A stretch of DNA of 64,000 nucleotides from positions 22,179,175 through 22,243,174 of the forward strand of contig NC_049984.1 of the NCBI RefSeq assembly GCF_000003815.2, given 5' to 3'. The position numbers and the translations under genes are program-made. Below the pieces are notes generated by a model, which was given only the letters and a program-made list of their open reading frames with translations, did no database searches and had not been told where the DNA came from. Positions within the stretch are counted from its first letter, which is position 1. Each line of letters opens with the position of its first letter. This stretch comes from Branchiostoma floridae. Lineage: Eukaryota > Chordata > Leptocardii > Amphioxiformes > Branchiostomatidae. This document shows positions 57,501 to 64,000 of the stretch, piece by piece.

Positions 57501-60500
57501 GGTATACACACCTGTCTATGAGTTGAAACAAATTGTGCTGTTCAAAACTAACAGTTTTGACAGTCTCACACTAAACCTGCAGTTCAAAAAATATAGCCTT
57601 CCTGTGCGAAGGTAACAAGCTGCTAGGGGACCCAAACATACACCACTTGCTGTCGGCCCCATGTGCTATCTAACGCTAAAAATTAAAAAGCATGACAACA
57701 GCACGTCCATAACTCGAGATATCCCTATCGGAAGTTCCGCTGCAATAACAAGCCGCTAGGAGGCACAAAATACAGGCGGTCTTGAGTGATGGCGCTTTTC
57801 CACAAATACACACAGAATTCGAAACGCTACCCAAAATATAAAGTGAAACTTCTTGGCGAAGGTAACAATAGGAACAATGCAGTCGTAGATTCGAGCAAAA
57901 CTGCACAGTGCAGTGTGGTGATTAGGGTCTCAGACATGAAGTAAAGATATTGAACGTAGCGTATGGGGTTAACACTTTCCTCTTTGAGCCCAAATTGAGG
58001 ATATTTGCATCATTCTCGGAGCGAACCTAGTATTAAATGTTTGTATCCATTATCTTTAAGATTATTTGTAAACCTTATATAATACTTGTACAGTAACTTT
58101 TATACTTATCATCTTGTAAAAATGATGCGGAATAGAACGTATGGTATACAGAATATTTTGCACAATGGTTCTGTACCTGTGTTTGTTGGTTAGTCTGTCG
58201 ACCAAAATAGCATAATGGATCCTATACTTATATCACGTCAATGGACGTCATTGTTGGCTGACGAAATGATTTCATTCTCAAATATATTTCATAACTAATT
58301 ATTTTTCATAGATAACAACATGTGCTAATTACAGATACATGTATGTAATCTGCTTGTGTCACTGAAACAGAACTTCCTTTTTTTCTTTTTACCTTCACAT
58401 ACCATGATATAAGGGATAAGTGGCATGGGCTTTACGAAATGACATGCAAAAATGCAAATTAGCACATAATGTGCATGATTCAGGAGACGAATATGTAATT
58501 CTAGTGTTTCCATGTTGTGACTTTAATACACGTAATCTATGTAATTTAAAGGTTATGGAAGGTGAAACATATCAGATAATGATTATGAAAATGAGATTCT
58601 GATTTGCATAATTAATGTCAAAGTACAAAAATTCTAAAGTGCAATGTGCAAATTAATTGTGCACCACTATGTATAGATTGTGCAAATGCGCAAGTCATTT
58701 TCTTAATTCAGGACAAAATGTCATCATAAAATGCAGCTAAACGAAAGTATCTGCACACGTGTTAACTTAAACGTGTCAATTACAGCTTCATTTGCATAAT
58801 GAATGAGACTAGATGACACTATAAATCTGCAAGAGCTAAAAATATTTAATGGAGGTATGATGTGATTTGTACGAAGCAAAAGTAATGTAACTTATAGGTT
58901 TATTGGAGATGCAAATCACTAGAAGGATGCAAATCACTGGAATCCCTAGCGATTTCGCCCCAAGGTAGCGCTACGAGAANNNNNNNNNNNNNNNNNNNNN
59001 NNNNNNNNNNNNNNNNNNNNNNNNNNNNNNNNNNNNNNNNNNNNNNNNNNNNNNNNNNNNNNNNNNNNNNNNNNNNNNNNNNNNNNNNNNNNNNNNNNNN
59101 NNNNNNNNNNNNNNNNNNNNNNNNNNNNNNNNNNNNNNNNNNNNNNNNNNNNNNNNNNNNNNNNNNNNNNNNNNNNNNNNNNNNNNNNNNNNNNNNNNNN
59201 NNNNNNNNNNNNNNNNNNNNNNNNNNNNNNNNNNNNNNNNNNNNNNNNNNNNNNNNNNNNNNNNNNNNNNGGGGCGAAATCCCAGAGGGGGGCGAGATGG
59301 GGGGGCGAAATCGCTAGTGATCCTGCCCCGGGGGGGGCGAAAACACTAGTGATTTTGCCCCCGGGGGGGCGATATCACGGGGGGGGCGAGAACGCTGTCA
59401 CACCGGTACAGAAAATTCATATCCAGGACCGGTTTAGGTCCAGAGGATCAGGTCCAGGTTTGGACCTGAACCTGATTCAGTATTGAGAACTTGTGAATGG
59501 AGGATACTCAAAACAATGGTCTATTTCGCAAAAAAGACACCTGTTTTGTGGAGTATTCGACTCCCACTGGCGTTTTAAAATCCTGCAGAGCTAACTGCCT
59601 CTGCCCGAAACGTGTGAATGCCTGATCATATTATCTGTTCATTTTCCAATAGGTCCAACATCCGGTCCACCGATTTTTTTCAGGTCCGTTTTTTCTGGAC
59701 GGGGCCAATAAGAAAAACAGTTTTGTACCGGAATACCGTACCGGTACCCAGCCCAATCTACATGCAATGTAAGAATGATGACCTAGCTATAAGTGTAAAC
59801 TTTCAACACACAAAGCAATAAGTCAGTAGTCTTATCAAAATATGTATCTGCATGTAGTTACCGATCCTGACCTACATTCTAAGCTTTCGGTGGTCTGATA
59901 TCGATGCCGCCTTGCCTCAACAGGTGGTCCTTCGGTGTAGTGCTGTATGAGATATGTACGCTAGGGGGCGATCCTTATCCTGACGTGGCGACATCCAATC
60001 TAAAAGACCACCTGCAGGCTGGATTTAGGATGCTCCAACCTGAAGACTGTCCCTATGCCATGTACGTCTGCTGGTTTCTGCACTCTAATCCCGAGTAATC
60101 GGACAAGTTAGTTTGTTTCTTGTGATGAAAACACATTTAGTAACCGATCAAGTTATCCTGCTCCACAGAAAACATGCACACCGGGGGTAACAGTAGTGTG
60201 TCCTTCTAACATCACAAAACCCACACATAATAGAAAAGGTGGTATCTTTCGTCTTCCACTGTCTTCGAAAAAGGAGTCGAACCCAATAACCCAGGATCTA
60301 GAGTTAACTCTTACTAACTTTAGACTAGAGTAGACACTTGCGATATTGTTTTTACACTGTTTGAATCTTTTATGTTACCTGCAATTAGCCCACGGGCAAG
60401 AATTTGCAATAAACTTTATTGTTGTAAACTGGTAATTCCCTGTGCTTTGCGTTTTGTAAACTTCATCGAGGTTACGAGACAATAACGACTTTATAGAGCT

Positions 60501-60714
60501 TTAGTTCTCTAACGATCGCTAGATATTGCTTGGGTAAGACTTGATAATACAGTTCATATAACGATCGTTGGGGATATCACTTTTCCACAGGTACGACCTG
60601 ATGCTGCAGTGTTGGCGATGGCAACCCACCGAGCGGCCGTCATTCCGCGCACTGGAGGGCAAAATAGACAAGAATCTCGCCTTCTACGGACCCGAGTACG
60701 CTAAAACAGCCTAA
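43972..60714 (+). CDS. mosaic receptor tyrosine kinase: LRR-EGF-F5/8C-CCP-CCP-TM-TK
   Basis: Predicted single-pass receptor tyrosine kinase. I could follow twelve exons: 43972-45556, 47935-48131, 48635-48853, 50203-50376, 51291-51467, 52425-52616, 54186-54374, 54957-55141, 55343-55432, 56530-56747, 59924-60061, 60591-60714. From 47935 on, every junction has GT/AG and matching phase. The LRR exon ends in phase 1 and the next exon starts in phase 2, so at least one small exon (length 1 mod 3) is missing, probably EGF/linker. At least 1,160 residues: signal peptide, LRRNT, 16 LRRs, LRRCT, EGF-like, fucolectin-type F5/8C, two sushi domains, TM helix with a basic stop-transfer ([10 protein letters not shown]), kinase. 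LRR, lectin-like and sushi modules suggest glycan or protein ligands at the cell surface; the ligand is unknown. I know no vertebrate RTK with this order. Alternative: the LRR exon belongs to a separate gene. Confidence 0.8.
45560..47050. other. RTK intron 1, 5' part
   Basis: No confident exon found, although the phase mismatch requires one between 45556 and 47935. 46900-46980 looks like a tRNA-like SINE head on the minus strand (ggttccaatctccc, weak B box). Confidence 0.4.
47052..47387 (-). pseudogene. LINE C-terminal fragment in RTK intron 1
   Basis: Minus strand: [40 protein letters not shown], the RWxGHvlRMxxxRlpkxxx...R.RGRPxxxW block at the end of many non-LTR retrotransposon ORF2 proteins. 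Opposite strand to the host gene. Confidence 0.65.
47638..47911. mobile_element. 274-bp MITE with 9-bp target duplication, 23 bp from an RTK exon
   Basis: TIRs taacctggaatccagtcta and its complement tagactggattccaggtta; perfect direct duplication tgtcggtca at 47629-47637 and 47912-47920. A 9-bp TSD is typical of MULE/MuDR elements. The inner arms (cacccggtag / ctaccgggtg) also pair. Confidence 0.92.
47935..48131 (+). CDS. RTK exon: F5/8C (fucolectin/FTP type), first half
   Basis: Acceptor ttcacttgcag. Reads [26 protein letters not shown] and [20 protein letters not shown], which are the ALxKxatqSS..yg..a..AvDG and PWWxVDL blocks of fucolectin/tachylectin-4-like F5/8C domains that bind fucose-type glycans. 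Starts in phase 2, ends TSEY in phase 1 at ggtaagtt. A MITE ends only 23 bp upstream. Confidence 0.82.
48635..48853 (+). CDS. RTK exon: F5/8C (fucolectin/FTP type), second half
   Basis: Acceptor tttttttacag, phase 1. Reads [39 protein letters not shown] and [12 protein letters not shown]: the RIG.n...N..Cg...., C.pp..GRYVsvq and l.LCEVev closing strand of the domain. Donor caggtaac, phase 1. Confidence 0.85.
48860..49295. other. RTK intron, with a tandem duplication
   Basis: A 75-bp unit (gagaaaaatgacccagaaacg..ttaccaaacaaaaactac) occurs twice, at about 48918-48990 and 48988-49065. Confidence 0.6.
49297..49829. mobile_element. Penelope-like element ends in inverted orientation
   Basis: Both ends carry caccgaaacgtcggtgaga followed by an AAATCATTGGTTGTGTA-type tail, facing outwards (49297-49370 as complement, 49765-49829 direct). 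ACCGAAACGTCGGT palindromes next to terminal repeats are common in Penelope-like elements. No RT frame lies between, so it is non-autonomous or fused. A third, weaker end lies at 54810-54870 (ccaaacgtcggtgga, cgttgtgtacaaaac). Confidence 0.5.
50203..50376 (+). CDS. RTK exon: sushi/CCP domain 1
   Basis: Acceptor catcccag, phase 1 at both ends (symmetric 1-1 module). Reads [20 protein letters not shown], then [18 protein letters not shown] and WDREIPTCQ, the CCP pattern with four Cys and Trp. An unusual CC pair replaces the usual C...P start. Donor c|gtgtgt. Confidence 0.85.
50746..51258. mobile_element. short-TIR repeat element in RTK intron between the CCP exons
   Basis: Starts tacctccatgaaat and ends atttcatggaggta. 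Parts (ggctccctagcggctttcc; gcataattaatgag) recur inverted or diverged at 57690-57790 and 58560-58860, inside the nested element of the later intron, so this is a repeat family. Confidence 0.6.
51291..51467 (+). CDS. RTK exon: sushi/CCP domain 2
   Basis: Acceptor atgttttcag, 1-1 module. Reads [49 protein letters not shown]. It is a paralogue of CCP 1 with the same CC start, so the pair arose by exon duplication. Donor c|gtgagt. Confidence 0.87.
51820..52338. mobile_element. 519-bp hAT-like MITE with 8-bp TSD, complete
   Basis: TIRs taggggtgggtaccggta and its complement; flanks ctgtagac (51812-51819) and ctgtaaac (52339-52346) differ by one base, an 8-bp hAT-type target duplication. Inside, a ggtccggttcaggtcc-type array is enriched near both ends. 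Lies in the intron between CCP 2 and the TM exon. Confidence 0.9.
52425..52616 (+). CDS. RTK exon: transmembrane helix and juxtamembrane
   Basis: Acceptor gttattgtag, phase 1. Reads [20 protein letters not shown] then the span [16 protein letters not shown] and the basic stop [10 protein letters not shown], then a short acidic juxtamembrane ([12 protein letters not shown]). The basic run sets the cytoplasmic side. Donor a|gtgagt. Confidence 0.85.
52985..53204. mobile_element. piggyBac-like terminus with palindromes
   Basis: Two inverted copies of ctggggtccgtttggacccc (52987-53006 and 53164-53183), each itself nearly palindromic. The right side ends ...tgtttgagggTTAA (53201-53204), i.e. TTAACCCTCAAACACC on the other strand, like a piggyBac end at its TTAA target. 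No matching left TTAA end found. Confidence 0.45.
53430..53850 (+). repeat. degenerate tandem repeat around a CGGATTTGT motif
   Basis: The phrases cggatttg, gttccgcattttcggattt and tatagacagaatacgg recur about every 100-130 bp, about three to four diverged copies. Keeps several short ORFs open (53319-53647) without coding character. Confidence 0.5.
54186..54374 (+). CDS. RTK exon: kinase N-lobe (Gly loop, VVVK)
   Basis: Acceptor ttgtgcag, phase 1. Reads [40 protein letters not shown] and EDVVVKTVK. The GxGxxG loop is intact and the lysine of VAxK is present as VVVK. Donor aaag|gttttg has a weak consensus. Confidence 0.88.
54957..55141 (+). CDS. RTK exon: kinase helix C to hinge
   Basis: Acceptor ctatccacag. 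Reads [20 protein letters not shown] (helix C Glu), [20 protein letters not shown] and [20 protein letters not shown]. HxNLLGLxxxCT and the TEFMPYGDL hinge are RTK-like. Phase 1 in, phase 0 out. Confidence 0.9.
55343..55432 (+). CDS. RTK exon: short kinase insert and helix E
   Basis: Ninety bases, phase 0 at both ends: [30 protein letters not shown]. It ends inside the QvArGMxyL motif at donor atg|gtaagt. Confidence 0.88.
55436..55640 (+). repeat. CAGGTGCTGCAGATGTAC minisatellite in RTK intron
   Basis: 12- to 18-bp units (caggtgctgcaggtgtac and variants) starting directly after the donor of the preceding exon. The apparent Cys-Thr-Arg or Pro-Ala-Gly peptides on either strand are repeat artefacts. 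Confidence 0.9.
55920..56529 (+). repeat. 59-bp tandem repeat containing 3' splice-site-like sequence
   Basis: Unit gtcacgacctttctgtggac, gttcctattttag, then actatatgatgtaatataac. AG positions near 56236, 56295, 56353, 56412, 56472 and 56529 are 58-60 bp apart; two earlier copies lie at 55950 and 56007. The last unit supplies the real acceptor (ctatttcag) of the catalytic-loop exon. Confidence 0.88.
56530..56747 (+). CDS. RTK exon: catalytic and activation loops
   Basis: Acceptor cctatttcag. Reads [65 protein letters not shown]. Catalytic Asp, AARN, DFG and APE are kept, but the Arg of HRD is Gly. The activation loop has two Tyr (IYSRGY), where many RTKs have YxxxYY. Ends in phase 2 at gt|gtaagt. 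Confidence 0.92.
57000..57150 (+). repeat. TTTTGTATATATATAC simple repeat
   Basis: Alternating TA runs with tacttttgta units; the predicted Tyr-Ile peptides are artefacts. Confidence 0.9.
58980..59270. other. assembly gap, 291 N
   Basis: N run flanked on both sides by G/C homopolymer-rich subterminal repeats, which probably stopped sequencing. Confidence 0.99.
59924..60061 (+). CDS. RTK exon: kinase C-lobe, subdomains IX-X
   Basis: Acceptor cctcaacag. The split Val codon completes [20 protein letters not shown], then [20 protein letters not shown] and PEDCPYAM. Phase 2 at both ends; donor at|gtacgt. Confidence 0.9.
60591..60714 (+). CDS. RTK last exon: subdomain XI and C-terminus
   Basis: Acceptor ttttccacag. 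Reads [40 protein letters not shown] and TAA at 60712-60714. CWxxxPxxRPxF is the end of tyrosine kinase domains. The C-terminal tail is only about 15 residues and has two Tyr (FYGPEY). Confidence 0.92.
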
Positions 60715-60784
60715 CATACAATGGACTAGTATCCAGCCCACTGTGAATGATGTATGTGGGAGAGAAAAAAACACTTCGAACAAA

Positions 60785-60790
60785 AATAAA
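60785..60790 (+). terminator. polyadenylation signal AATAAA of the RTK gene
   Basis: AATAAA 70 nt after the stop; further candidates (ctaaataaatg) at about 60813. Confidence 0.6.
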
Positions 60791-60929
60791 GGCATCAAGT
60801 AAGATAGAAAGACTAAATAAATGAATGGAAAAATCATCTTGATTATCTCCTGCGCAGACACCAATTATTTGGGTAGAGAATAAGTGTAAGGAATCAGTGA
60901 GAATGGACTTCCCATCAAGAAAGTGTTCA

Positions 60930-61240
60930 GTGGCAATGAGCTATTTATGAACAGCTGAAGAACAGAAAAGCAGCAGGCCTAGATGCTGTACCTTTTAAGT
61001 CTGACGTTGTAATAATATCCTGGAGCGATGCTGCAATGGAGTGTACATGCAAAGCTCGATCCAGATATCAGTGGACGAAAGGGTGCATCTTTCCCTATAC
61101 GAAGAAAGGAGATCTGTCCCTTACATCTAATTACAGGGGTATCTCGCTCATGCCAAGTTCTACTAACATCTACAATGCAATGCTGAATAGAATACAACCT
61201 GAAATGGAAAAAAAATACTGAAACACTTATATCCAGTATG
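60930..61240 (+). pseudogene. RTE/L1-like RT fragment just downstream of the RTK gene
   Basis: LKNRKAAGLDAVPFKSDVV (the KxxKaaGpDgIpxE block), GCIFPYTKKGDLSLTSNYRG, ISLMPSSTNIYNAMLNRIQP: the fxPixKKGdxxxxxNYRGISLxxxxxKiyxxiLxxRl block. 5'-truncated and decayed. Confidence 0.65.
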
Positions 61241-61244
61241 TGCT

Positions 61245-61929
61245 TAGGTATCAGTGTTAGGTTGAAAGGTTAGAAACAGGTTAGAAACGCATGGTTAGGT
61301 ATCGTGATGTATTAAACGGACTACATTCGTATAGCATGAATGTACATAGGTTGTGCTAAACAGCAACATTTTAGCGTCAATACTGTAGTAAAGATAAAAT
61401 TAACCCTATCCAGACTAGGCGTTTCTGGCATTCCCTCGCCTGGAGGGGGGAGGCGTTTTTTTTACCTTGTTCCAAGGTCCAAGTTGTGAGTTTTAGAATT
61501 AAGTATACTTTTTTATGTAAATAACAACGATGCATAATGTGACACGTGTCTTACAAAACTTTACAAGCACTAGCCATCGTTGAATATATGCAATACATGT
61601 AAATGCAAAGGACATTGTCAAAATTCCTTTTCAATTGTGTTAGCGCCTCATCAATCTTGCAGATTAACAAAGAATACCTATGTAACGATATGGTAATTTA
61701 AGATGTGCAAGCATTCAAGTGTAACATTTGCAGAAACTTTTTTTAATTCGGGTCATATCGGGCACCTAATTCCCGTCCTGTACCGATGTTACGTGCAGCC
61801 ATGTGGGCAAATTGTACATGTCCCATTTAACTGGGAAACTATCTATTCATTGGAAAACGCAACACAATGGCGTCGGAACGCTGTCGTGTGACTGTCCTCA
61901 GAATCAAACTCGCCAAGCCCCCCCCCCCC
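61245..61929. other. AT-rich intergenic
   Basis: No gene recognised; ends in a C-run (61919-61929) against a gap. Confidence 0.45.
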
Positions 61930-62456
61930 NNNNNNNNNNNNNNNNNNNNNNNNNNNNNNNNNNNNNNNNNNNNNNNNNNNNNNNNNNNNNNNNNNNNNNN
62001 NNNNNNNNNNNNNNNNNNNNNNNNNNNNNNNNNNNNNNNNNNNNNNNNNNNNNNNNNNNNNNNNNNNNNNNNNNNNNNNNNNNNNNNNNNNNNNNNNNNN
62101 NNNNNNNNNNNNNNNNNNNNNNNNNNNNNNNNNNNNNNNNNNNNNNNNNNNNNNNNNNNNNNNNNNNNNNNNNNNNNNNNNNNNNNNNNNNNNNNNNNNN
62201 NNNNNNNNNNNNNNNNNNNNNNNNNNNNNNNNNNNNNNNNNNNNNNNNNNNNNNNNNNNNNNNNNNNNNNNNNNNNNNNNNNNNNNNNNNNNNNNNNNNN
62301 NNNNNNNNNNNNNNNNNNNNNNNNNNNNNNNNNNNNNNNNNNNNNNNNNNNNNNNNNNNNNNNNNNNNNNNNNNNNNNNNNNNNNNNNNNNNNNNNNNNN
62401 NNNNNNNNNNNNNNNNNNNNNNNNNNNNNNNNNNNNNNNNNNNNNNNNNNNNNNNN
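61930..62456. other. assembly gap, 527 N
   Basis: N run next to a poly-C tract; the long reading frames crossing it are spurious. Confidence 0.99.
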
Positions 62457-62601
62457 GGTCAAAATGCCACAAAAGAGACATTTCAGTACAGCACCTCCAT
62501 CGGGAAACTCGGCAACGCGTACCCGACGTGCTGCAGATAGCCTACAAACTTACCTCTGTATTGTCAGCCATGGTCAGGAAGAAAGGTGGGTATGATATAA
62601 A

Positions 62602-62925
62602 CAGGGCTCGAAATACCACCTGCATATGCAGGTTAGTGCAGGTAAAATTGGAGCTGTGCAGGTATTTCTGGTGTCTACCTGCACCTAACCTGCACTGGTC
62701 CATGTACTGGGTCTTATACATAAATGTCATATGATGTAAGTATATGTCGATTGTTTCTAGCTCCATTGAATGGTACTACCAATAAAGTATTTAAAAAAAA
62801 GGTTCCTGAACAAACTTATCCATAATTCCTAAATTCAGAGTGGTGCAGGTAAAATTTGTCTGGTGCACGTGATGTTCAATGTTACCTGCACCATAGGTAT
62901 GAAGAAAAAAGTATTTCGAGCCCTG
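62602..62925. mobile_element. 324-bp TIR element with 6-bp TSD and one minisatellite unit
   Basis: cagggctcgaaatac at the left, complement gtatttcgagccctg at the right; perfect tataaa flanks at 62596-62601 and 62926-62931. Inside is one reverse-complement copy of the 89-bp unit amplified at 26739-27137 (gaggttagtgcaggtaaaat-type arm, ctgcacctaacctgcactgg). Confidence 0.9.
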
Positions 62926-62934
62926 TATAAAGGA

Positions 62935-64000
62935 GGAGTTGTTGATAAGTAATACAAGAATAACCGAACTAAATAAAACTGTGTATTGTAGTTTTACCGT
63001 GTCTGTTAATTAGTGCGTGCGTAAAATAGGTCTATTTGTACATGGAATAGCTTAGGGAAATGGGGATTCCCCTAAACAGCTTCTAATATGGCTAGGGAAA
63101 ACAGGGTCTGAACTGAAAATGGAGAAGGACCTCGCGGTATTTTAAGCTTAGATCTTCACTACACCTTTCTAGGGAGGGCAGGCAGAAATTTTTAGATTGT
63201 AGCATGTTATTCGCCCGGGGCGAAAATGCTCCGTAGTGCGTTCTGTATACGCCCACTTGCGATCGTCCTTATTTGCTGTTGTACCGTAATACCTGATTGT
63301 ACCATATCACCATGTAAACCTGATATCATTCAGTTTAAACCAAACATGATTTAATAGAATGAGTTAAAAACTATATCTTTACTTGCAATGAATTCAACAT
63401 GGTTGTCCCATCTGACTTATGGAATAGCCTTATACCGATAATGCACGAATTCACCATTGGTGAATTCTAGGAGCTTGTCAATGACAGTAATTCCTTGGAA
63501 GGGAAGTAGTATAGTATAAAGACTAGCAAATCGTTAAATAGGGATATCATAAGGCCGCCCCCTGTAATAAGGCCACATCAAGTAAAGTTTTTTATGGATG
63601 ACATCCTCTGAAAAAACAAAACAAGATGGGTAAAAAAACAAACAAGATGGCTACATTTTCAAAAGTAGGCACCATAAAGTTGTGATGATTGTTGTAAAAA
63701 GAATTAAAGGGGCAAACATGGTATTAGAGCCAACAAGGAATTCATTCCTGTATTTAAGACATGTACTGGTGTGGTAAAAGTGACACTAGTGTGGTAGACA
63801 AACAAAGTTGGTAATCATACTCATAGCTTCTATATTGGTGTCACTTTTACAACTATCCAATAAGTTTCATTTCTACAACTGCAGTCCTGGGTACCTCGCA
63901 AGTGGCACTTCTACTACAAGTATAACTATTAGGCTACAACACAAATTATTTGCTCATTTTGGTACTTTATCGTCATGTTGACTATTCCTGCAGAAGAAGA
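62935..64000. other. intergenic to window end
   Basis: AT-rich, no coding signal; short repeats around gtggtaaaagtgacactagt (63770-63850). Confidence 0.45.

Larger units (their letters stand above)
56792..59403. mobile_element. nested DNA element with GC-rich subterminal arrays
   Basis: TIR tgtgacagcgatctcgccc at the left, complement of gggcgagaacgctgtcaca at the right; the host hAT sequence GGTACCGGTACAG is split with CCGG duplicated (56788-56791 and 59404-59407). Subterminal arrays of GCGATNTCGCCCC / GCGTTTTCGCCCC lie at 56800-56920, 58945-58975 and 59271-59390. The interior (56940-58930) has no transposase; it holds an AT microsatellite and other repeats. A 291-N gap lies inside. Confidence 0.85.
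56776..59755. mobile_element. hAT-like element (second copy of 51820 family) split by a nested element
   Basis: tagggctgggtaccgg at 56776 and the complement-type end ccggtacccagccca at 59755; perfect 8-bp TSD atctacat at 56768-56775 and 59756-59763. Lies in the intron after the catalytic-loop exon, 28 bp from its donor. Confidence 0.88.

Noticed and set aside
43972-60714. Naming the RTK as Trk, DDR, MuSK or Tie
   Set aside because: Ectodomain order fits none of them, and the kinase motifs seen by eye are not enough to assign a family.
61803-62595. Long ORFs of 207-245 codons on both strands
   Set aside because: Almost entirely N-derived residues across an assembly gap.

Overview
This is eukaryotic, almost certainly chordate-grade invertebrate DNA, and the best match is an amphioxus (Branchiostoma) draft scaffold. 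The reasons are: small phase-compatible exons spread over kilobases; a transmembrane NHL-repeat gene with broken paralogues beside it; a mosaic receptor tyrosine kinase (RTK) with LRR, fucolectin-type, sushi and kinase modules; a tRNA-derived SINE; and a dense mix of DIRS, CR1, L1/Tx1, RTE, Penelope, Tc1/mariner, pogo, Harbinger, hAT and piggyBac-like debris. There are six N runs, three of them exactly 100 bases (assembly gaps). Species assignment is inference. No prokaryotic features, CRISPR arrays or rRNA genes are visible.

Layout. 1-25 kb is a transposon graveyard: pogo/CENP-B-type transposase (minus strand, off the left edge), a tRNA-SINE, a small BESS-like two-exon fragment, then two runs of decayed elements in the same order (DIRS gag/RT, Tc1, LINE pieces, L1-like RT, exon-1-like piece of the TM-NHL family). 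The second run (15.9-25.1 kb) looks like a diverged duplicate of the first (5.7-14.7 kb). Its last member is split by a minus-strand DIRS/Ngaro-like element (about 20.07-24.90 kb). 25-31.7 kb is mostly non-coding, with an 89-bp hairpin-rich minisatellite inside a TIR element.

31.7-36.4 kb carries an apparently intact four-exon gene for a type II membrane protein of 549 aa: acidic cytoplasmic tail with an internal duplication, one membrane span, a stalk and a six-bladed NHL domain. 36.4-43.5 kb is intergenic, with a 50-bp minisatellite (39.2-40.0 kb) and minus-strand Penelope and LINE RT remains.

43.97-60.71 kb is the main item: a twelve-exon (at least) gene reading signal peptide, LRRNT, 16 LRRs, LRRCT, EGF-like, F5/8C/fucolectin domain, two sushi (CCP) domains, transmembrane helix, complete tyrosine kinase. 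Splice sites and phases could be followed by eye from the fucolectin domain to the stop codon. One small exon between the LRR exon and the fucolectin exon is missing from my model. The extracellular modules are bounded by phase-1 introns, the usual sign of exon shuffling, and the catalytic loop reads HGDLAARN instead of HRDLAARN. Its introns hold datable insertions (9-bp, 8-bp and nested 4-bp target duplications), and a 59-bp tandem repeat whose unit resembles the 3' splice site next to it. 60.9-64 kb holds an RTE-like remnant, a 527-base gap and a TIR element with a perfect 6-bp target duplication.
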